From Chloroflexota bacterium (lineage in GTDB: Bacteria > Chloroflexota > Limnocylindria > Limnocylindrales > CSP1-4), in NCBI GenBank assembly GCA_021815005.1, contig JAKAHL010000006.1:1-17871 (forward strand): 17,871 nt of DNA, written 5' to 3'. The notes under the pieces were generated by a model that saw nothing but the letters and a program-made list of their open reading frames with translations, did no database searches and was not told where the DNA came from. A program made the translations under genes and the position numbers. Below, in pieces: positions 14,198 to 17,871 of the stretch. How positions within the stretch are numbered: position 1 is the stretch's first letter; each line of letters opens with the position of its first letter.

Positions 14198-15588
14198 CGC
14201 GGGCCGTCCCCTGCCTGCGCGTCGAGCGCGCGCCAGCGCTCCACCAGGTACGGCTTGAGCCGCTCGAACTCGCGCGCCTGGCGCTCGACGCGCTCCTCCG
14301 CGTCGGCCGTGTCGAGGTGGCGGTTCTCCACCACGAACGAGGCCACGCGGCCGAAGTAGATGGGCACAAGCGCTGCCGTCAGCTGCGACGTGTCGAGCTC
14401 GCCGCGGCGCGTGGCGATCACGAGGTCGTACACGACGCGTGCCCACAGGTCATCGGGGAAGTCGAACCCGGCGAGCGCCTCCGCCATCTGGAGGGTGGTG
14501 GGGTGCGTCGCGTCGGACTCCCCGCCCAGGCCCAGCCGGCGCGAGGCGGCGTCGGCGATCGGGCCCGCCTCGGCCGCGAGCGCCACCACGGCGGCGGCGG
14601 TGTCCGGGTCCAGCGCCCGGCGCCACGTCTCCCCGAGCGTGAGCGACCCGGCGTGGAACTCGTCGAGGAGGCGGACCGCGTTCACCTCGAGCGGCGGCGG
14701 GTCGATCAGCCGCTCGAAGCCATAGGCGGGGACGTCGTGGCTGCCCCTGATCTCGAGCCAGGCGTCCGGGCGCTCCACGGCCAGGCGGAGGATGGTCCCC
14801 ACGACCTGGCGGAACATCGGGCCCAGGTCCGCGCCCGGGTCCTTCGGGTCGTGGACCTTGGCCCCCAGCCGGGTTTGGCACACCGCGAAGCCGCCGGAGA
14901 GCGCGTGCGTCGTCATCCAGATGTCGATGCCGAACTTGCTGACGTCGGCCGTCCAGTCGTCCTGGGCCAGGTAGTGGGCGACAAGGTCGCCGGAGACCCC
15001 GAAGTCGCCGCCGATGGGCTGCCGGATCCGGAGGCCGTAGAGGGCGCGCGTCAGCGGGTAGGTCACGGTGTTGGTGATCGTCCCGTCGTGCTTGTGGCGC
15101 GCGTACAGCGGGGCGACGAAGTCGTAGCCGCCCTTGAGGATGGGGCCGGCCAGCAGCTCGATCCACTCCGGGACGATGCTGCGCAGGTCGCTGTCCACCA
15201 CCACCAGGGCCTGGACGTCGAGCGCGGCGGCGATCTCGAAGATGGTCCGCAGGGCCGCGCCCTTGCCGCCGACGCCGTCGATCTCGGGGTACGTGAGGGT
15301 CACGCGGTCCAGGCGGTTGGTGGGCCTAACGAGCAGGATGGACTCGACATAGTCCGGGGGCTCGGTCTCGATGACCACGCGCTGCGTGCCGTCGGGCGAG
15401 CCGGCGTCCGAGTTCACCAGGACCGGCTTGTGGTCCGGGAAGTACTGGACCAGCCCGGCATGCGCCGCGCGCACGACGTAGCCGATGGTCGCCGCGTTCT
15501 TGAAGCTCGGGATGCCGACCATGATGTCGGCGCGTCCGAGGCGGGCGATCTCGTCCCGGATTGCGGGGGTGAGCGTCGTCGGGGGCAC
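14194..15588 (-). CDS. GT-A glycosyltransferase, mannosylglycerate/glucosylglycerate synthase-like
   Basis: This 464-residue protein has a GT-A fold: nucleotide-sugar strand ADIMVGIPSFKNAATIG (20-36), GGKGAALR (107-114), metal-binding Asp132-Ser-Asp134, QPIGGDFGVSG (190-200), GIDIWMTTHAL (220-230) and a possible metal-ligand His246 (AKVH). The order and spacing of QP(L/I)GG, WGID/FGID and the late KxH resemble the GT78 mannosylglycerate synthase of Rhodothermus and the Ggs type that joins a sugar to free D-glycerate. A helical C-terminal domain (about 280-460) follows. Coupling to the GpgS fusion supports a role in glucosyl/mannosylglycerate synthesis; the exact donor and acceptor are unproven. 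The GTG at 15588 is preceded by a GGTGG-type site. Confidence 0.68.
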   Translation of the reverse strand: MPPTTLTPAIRDEIARLGRADIMVGIPSFKNAATIGYVVRAAHAGLVQYFPDHKPVLVNSDAGSPDGTQRVVIETEPPDYVESILLVRPTNRLDRVTLTYPEIDGVGGKGAALRTIFEIAAALDVQALVVVDSDLRSIVPEWIELLAGPILKGGYDFVAPLYARHKHDGTITNTVTYPLTRALYGLRIRQPIGGDFGVSGDLVAHYLAQDDWTADVSKFGIDIWMTTHALSGGFAVCQTRLGAKVHDPKDPGADLGPMFRQVVGTILRLAVERPDAWLEIRGSHDVPAYGFERLIDPPPLEVNAVRLLDEFHAGSLTLGETWRRALDPDTAAAVVALAAEAGPIADAASRRLGLGGESDATHPTTLQMAEALAGFDFPDDLWARVVYDLVIATRRGELDTSQLTAALVPIYFGRVASFVVENRHLDTADAEERVERQAREFERLKPYLVERWRALDAQAGDGPR

Positions 15589-15630
15589 GGGTCCACCCTA
15601 CCACCCTGCGTCCACCGGTTGTGTCGGCGG

Positions 15631-16392
15631 TCAGGCGGTCGCGGCGGGCGGCTCGCCGTCGGGCGTGTCCGGGACGGCGGGGCGATGCTGCGGGCGCGGT
15701 GCGGGCACCACCACCCAGTCGGGGTTCTCCGCGTCGGGTGTGTAGCGGCTGTTGGCCGCCCGCCAGAAGACGTGCTCGAAGCCGAGCGTGCCCCAGGTGG
15801 CGGCCACGCGCGAGCCGCCGGGCCGCGTCCAGGGCGTCACGCGGACCAGCCTCGACTGGCTGAGCACGGTGTCAAGCTGGCGTTTGCGCTCCTGGAGCGG
15901 GAGGCCGCCCAGATCCTCGCCGTCGAGCCACAGCAGGTCGGTCGCCACGAACGCGTGGTCCTCGCCCGCCGCGAGCGCCTCCAGGATCTCGAGCGCGCGC
16001 GACTCCTCCTCGTCCCGGTGGCGGCGGCCGATCGTGTACGGGTCCTGATTGCGCCGCTGGAGAAAGCGCGGCATCGAGAAGATGGGCCGCGCGATGGGGT
16101 CCGAGGTGGGGTAGGCCCCGACGCCCGTGTCGAATGCCTGCTTGGTCAGGTGGCCCTCGATGACGCCGTCCCGCGCCTCGAAGGCATAGCCCAGTGCCTC
16201 CTCGAGCGAGGCGGGTGCATCGATCCGGTCCCCGTAGCGGTAGAACTCCGCCTTGCCGCCCGCGATCGCCGCCACCACGCGGAGGCCGCCCCAGTCCGGC
16301 TCGATGATGGGGTCCACCACGTCCTTGGCCTGGCGCCGGCCCGGAAACTGCGGCCGCCAGGCGGCGGCGATCTCGCGCGGGTCGGTGATCAT
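15631..16392 (-). CDS. ATP-dependent DNA ligase-fold protein lacking the catalytic lysine
   Basis: A 253-residue protein aligning by eye with the adenylation domain of ATP-dependent DNA ligases (LigD/LigB type). Motif I, normally E-x-K-x-D-G-x-R, reads EPDWGGLR (31-38): the AMP-accepting lysine is Asp33 and the following Asp is Gly35. A motif III-like GVIEGHL (76-82), TDLLWLDGEDLGGLPLQER (151-169) and a motif IV-like FEHVFWRAANSRYTPD (205-220) keep the fold pattern, but the EGVVAK lysine is also lost. The frame is clean, so this is probably a functional non-catalytic relative rather than a decayed gene. A Pro-rich tail ends it; no OB domain is seen. The ATG at 16392 has AGGA 7 bases upstream within a TAGGAT that could also be a -10. 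Confidence 0.7.
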   Translation of the reverse strand: MITDPREIAAAWRPQFPGRRQAKDVVDPIIEPDWGGLRVVAAIAGGKAEFYRYGDRIDAPASLEEALGYAFEARDGVIEGHLTKQAFDTGVGAYPTSDPIARPIFSMPRFLQRRNQDPYTIGRRHRDEEESRALEILEALAAGEDHAFVATDLLWLDGEDLGGLPLQERKRQLDTVLSQSRLVRVTPWTRPGGSRVAATWGTLGFEHVFWRAANSRYTPDAENPDWVVVPAPRPQHRPAVPDTPDGEPPAATA

Positions 16393-16419
16393 TGCGCGAT
16401 CCTACCGCGGAGGTCCAGC

Positions 16420-16438
16420 GCGTCCGCGTCCCGGACGC
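16420..16438. promoter_or_regulatory. 7-bp-stem hairpin upstream of the ligase-fold gene
   Basis: GCGTCCG (16420-16426) and CGGACGC (16432-16438) are perfectly complementary around a 5-base loop, 28 bases upstream of the minus-strand ATG at 16392. It could be an operator or a leader stem. Confidence 0.35.
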
Positions 16439-16445
16439 ACCCGCG

Positions 16446-16573
16446 CGCACCCCTTCGCCACGGGCGGCGCCCCCGGCCGCACCCCTTCGCCACGGGCGGC
16501 GCCCCCGGCCGCACCCCTTCGCCACGGGCGGCGCCCCCGGCCGCACCCCTTCGCCACGGGCGGCGCCCCCGGC
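16446..16573. repeat. 32-bp minisatellite, four perfect tandem copies
   Basis: Units at 16446-16477, 16478-16509, 16510-16541 and 16542-16573 are identical; each begins CGCACCCCTTCGCCACGGGC and ends with a GC-rich GGCGCCCCCGGC. The period is not divisible by three and there are no unique spacers, so it is neither a coding repeat nor a CRISPR array. Perfect identity suggests recent expansion or ongoing homogenisation. Confidence 0.95.
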
Positions 16574-16604
16574 CGGCGACCATCTCCGGCAGAAGGCGTC
16601 TTCC

Positions 16605-16632
16605 CGGTAGTTCGCATCTCGCGGAACTACCG
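16605..16632. promoter_or_regulatory. Candidate operator site 1, GTTC-N10-GAAC
   Basis: CGGTAGTTC (16605-16613) and GAACTACCG (16624-16632) form a perfect 9-bp dyad with a 10-base centre. The inner 18 bases, read on the minus strand, are GTTCCGCGAGATGCGAAC. They match the site at 16686-16703 in 15 of 18 positions. It could be a transcription-factor site or a hairpin. Confidence 0.6.
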
Positions 16633-16685
16633 ACGGAGGGAGGCCCTGGGCGGTGCTCCCGACGTTGCCCTCGCGCCGCGCGGCG

Positions 16686-16703
16686 GTTCCGCGAGACCAG
16701 AAC
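16686..16703. promoter_or_regulatory. Candidate operator site 2, GTTC-N10-GAAC
   Basis: GTTCCGCGAGACCAGAAC on the plus strand shares GTTCCGCGAGA and GAAC with the reverse complement of site 1, so the two sites are inverted relative to each other with starts 76 bases apart. Its ends lie 149-166 bases upstream of the MFS start codon. Confidence 0.55.
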
Positions 16704-16790
16704 GATCCCGACCCCACCCCCGCGGGGCGAGGCCGCGCCGCCCCCCCGGCCCGCCGACGCGGTGCGGCCCGCGGTGCGGGGCGTGCCCTC

Positions 16791-16815
16791 GGGGCGCGGA
16801 GGCCGCCCCTATGAT
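16791..16815 (+). promoter_or_regulatory. MFS gene promoter with overlapping dyad
   Basis: TATGAT (16810-16815) is a good -10 box, 36 bases before the MFS ATG, with a GAGGGA ribosome site (16842-16847) between. No -35 consensus is seen. Instead, a GGGGCG-N7-CGCCCC dyad (16791-16809) abuts the -10, where an activator or repressor could bind. Confidence 0.5.
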
Positions 16816-16851
16816 CCGCGCAAGGGCAGTGGACGCCGCACGAGGGACCCG

Positions 16852-17871
16852 ATGACCGCAGCCGTCGCGACCACCGAGCTGACGGAGCTCGACCGCCGCA
16901 ACCACCGCAAGGTCGCCCGCGGGGGCTGGGCGCTGTACGACTTCGCCGACACCATCTGGTCGTACGCGATCTTCTCGCGCGCGATCTCCCTGTTCCTGGT
17001 GGACAAGCTCGGCGACAGCAACGGCAACCTCTGGCTCGGCCTGTCGGTCGCGATCTCGGTGGGCATCAATGCGCTGGTCTCGCCGTTCCTCGGCGCGGTC
17101 TCGGACCGCTACGGGCGACGCCTGCCGTTCCTGTTCGCGTTCACGATCGGCGCCTGCCTGCCGGCCGTGGCCATCCCGTTCGTGCCGGTGCCGGTCGGCA
17201 TCGTGCTGTTCATGCTCGCCATGTTCTCGTACCAGTCGTGCCTGATCTACTTCGACGCGACGCTCCAGCTGGTGAGCACGCCCGAGAACCGCGGCCGGAT
17301 CGCCAGCCTGTCCACCGGCATCGGCTACATGGGCACGGTGTTCATCGCGATCCTGCTGCTGCTGACCGACCTGTCCGTGGCGATGACCTTCGTCGTCGCG
17401 CCGATCCTGTTCTTCGTGCTGTCGGCGCCCACATTCCTGTTCCTGCGGGAGGACGGCAGCCGGCGGAAGGCTGACGCGGACCCGCTGGGCGCCGCCTGGT
17501 CGCAGACGTGGCGCACCGTCCGCTCGCTCGACCAGTACCCGGGCCTGGGCCGGTTCCTCGCCTCCCGGTTCTTCTACACCGACGCGCTCAACACCAGCGT
17601 CACGATCATGACCATCTTCTCGGTCAAGGCTGTCGGGTTCAGCGAGAACGAGGCCAACATCGTCCTGCTCGTCCTCACCCTGTCCGCGATCGTGTCAGCG
17701 TTCATCTGGGGCCGCCTCGTGGACCGGTTCGGGCCCAAGCGGACCCTGTTCAGCGTCCTCGCCATGTGGGCGGTGGCGCTCGTCGTCGGCGCCACGCTGA
17801 TCGCCAAGGGCCCGTTCATCGTGGCCGGGCTCGTCATCGGCGCCGGGTTCGCCGGCCTCCACGTGTCCGAC
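16852..17871 (+). CDS. MFS transporter, UMF1/Atg22-like, C-terminally cut by the window
   Basis: The first 340 residues of an inner-membrane transporter. The frame stays open to the window end. After a short charged N-terminus, GWALYDFADTIWSYAIF (25-41) resembles the first helix of the UMF1/Atg22 branch of the major facilitator superfamily, and about eight or nine hydrophobic helices follow. The loop SDRYGRR (84-90) is MFS motif A, with its second-half counterpart LVDRFGPKR (289-297). A longer hydrophilic loop (about 199-235) links the two halves, as usual. The substrate is unknown; UMF1 relatives include putative nutrient exporters. The ATG at 16852 follows GAGGGA and a TATGAT -10 box. The paired upstream GTTC-N10-GAAC sites may control it. 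Confidence 0.85.
   Translation, partial: MTAAVATTELTELDRRNHRKVARGGWALYDFADTIWSYAIFSRAISLFLVDKLGDSNGNLWLGLSVAISVGINALVSPFLGAVSDRYGRRLPFLFAFTIGACLPAVAIPFVPVPVGIVLFMLAMFSYQSCLIYFDATLQLVSTPENRGRIASLSTGIGYMGTVFIAILLLLTDLSVAMTFVVAPILFFVLSAPTFLFLREDGSRRKADADPLGAAWSQTWRTVRSLDQYPGLGRFLASRFFYTDALNTSVTIMTIFSVKAVGFSENEANIVLLVLTLSAIVSAFIWGRLVDRFGPKRTLFSVLAMWAVALVVGATLIAKGPFIVAGLVIGAGFAGLHVSD

Larger units (their letters stand above)
16393..16851. other. 459-bp divergent intergenic region with repeats and dyads
   Basis: This spacer separates the leftward ligase-fold gene from the rightward MFS gene. From left to right it holds a 7-bp-stem hairpin, a four-copy 32-bp minisatellite, two related GTTC-N10-GAAC sites, a GC-rich stretch with a run of seven C (16741-16747), and the MFS promoter region. 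Short open frames within the minisatellite are artefacts of the repeat. Confidence 0.75.

Noticed and set aside
12053..14359. 768-codon open frame on the plus strand
   Set aside because: It is antisense to the USP-GpgS gene and begins in the repeat-bearing spacer. It has no recognisable domain or ribosome site.
16446..16573. Possible CRISPR array
   Set aside because: The copies are directly joined with no unique spacers and no cas genes are present.
16605..16632. LexA (SOS) box
   Set aside because: Known actinobacterial/Bacillus boxes have GAAC before GTTC with a 4-base gap. Here the order is GTTC then GAAC with 10 bases, so no SOS assignment is made.
16389..16855. Short overlapping frames encoding repeated GAPPVAKGCGRG-like peptides
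   Set aside because: They are produced by the 32-bp minisatellite, whose period shifts frame at each copy; there is no start context or conserved protein.

Overview
This is a very GC-rich bacterial window (roughly 73-75% GC by eye) with tightly packed genes, many GTG starts, 4-base stop/start overlaps and repeat-bearing intergenic spacers. SufU-type Fe-S assembly, tandem universal stress proteins, a GpgS-type glucosyltransferase and no insertion sequence or phage gene suggest chromosomal core sequence. A high-GC Chloroflexota (Limnocylindria/Ellin6529-like) is my best guess and an actinobacterium is possible. No rRNA, tRNA or CRISPR array was seen, so taxonomy is inference only.

Layout. (1) 1-345 (-): N-terminal part of a solute-binding lipoprotein of an ABC importer. 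(2) 775-2066 (+): short operon of sufU, a JAMM/M67 metallopeptidase and a small membrane protein. (3) 2211-3371 (+): receiver-HD-GYP response regulator, facing a large hybrid histidine kinase (3436-6054, -) across a nested inverted repeat that looks like a shared bidirectional terminator. (4) 6254-11997 (-): a same-strand run of tandem universal stress protein, nucleoside hydrolase, DUF885 metallopeptidase, endonuclease III homologue and glycerate kinase. (5) 12275-15588 (-): two translationally coupled glycosyltransferases. The second is a fusion of two universal stress domains with a glucosyl-3-phosphoglycerate synthase (GpgS). Upstream of them (15631-16392, -) lies a protein with the ATP-dependent DNA ligase fold that lacks the catalytic lysine. 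(6) 16852-end (+): start of an MFS transporter of the UMF1/Atg22-like type.

How it may work together. The GpgS fusion, the mannosyl/glucosylglycerate-synthase-like enzyme and the glycerate kinase suggest a glucosylglycerate-type compatible-solute (or polysaccharide precursor) locus, with stress sensing built into one enzyme. The kinase/HD-GYP pair is a two-component/c-di-GMP signalling locus. The nucleoside hydrolase and peptidase are probably salvage/catabolic.

The most unusual points are the USP-GpgS fusion, the ligase-fold pseudoenzyme, a Cys-to-His change in the Fe-S loop of the endonuclease III homologue, a pair of inverted 18-bp GTTC-N10-GAAC sites upstream of the MFS gene, a cluster of 19-bp dyads upstream of glycerate kinase, and two perfect or near-perfect minisatellites (18 bp x5, beginning exactly at the gpgS stop codon; 32 bp x4) flanking the glycosyltransferase region.
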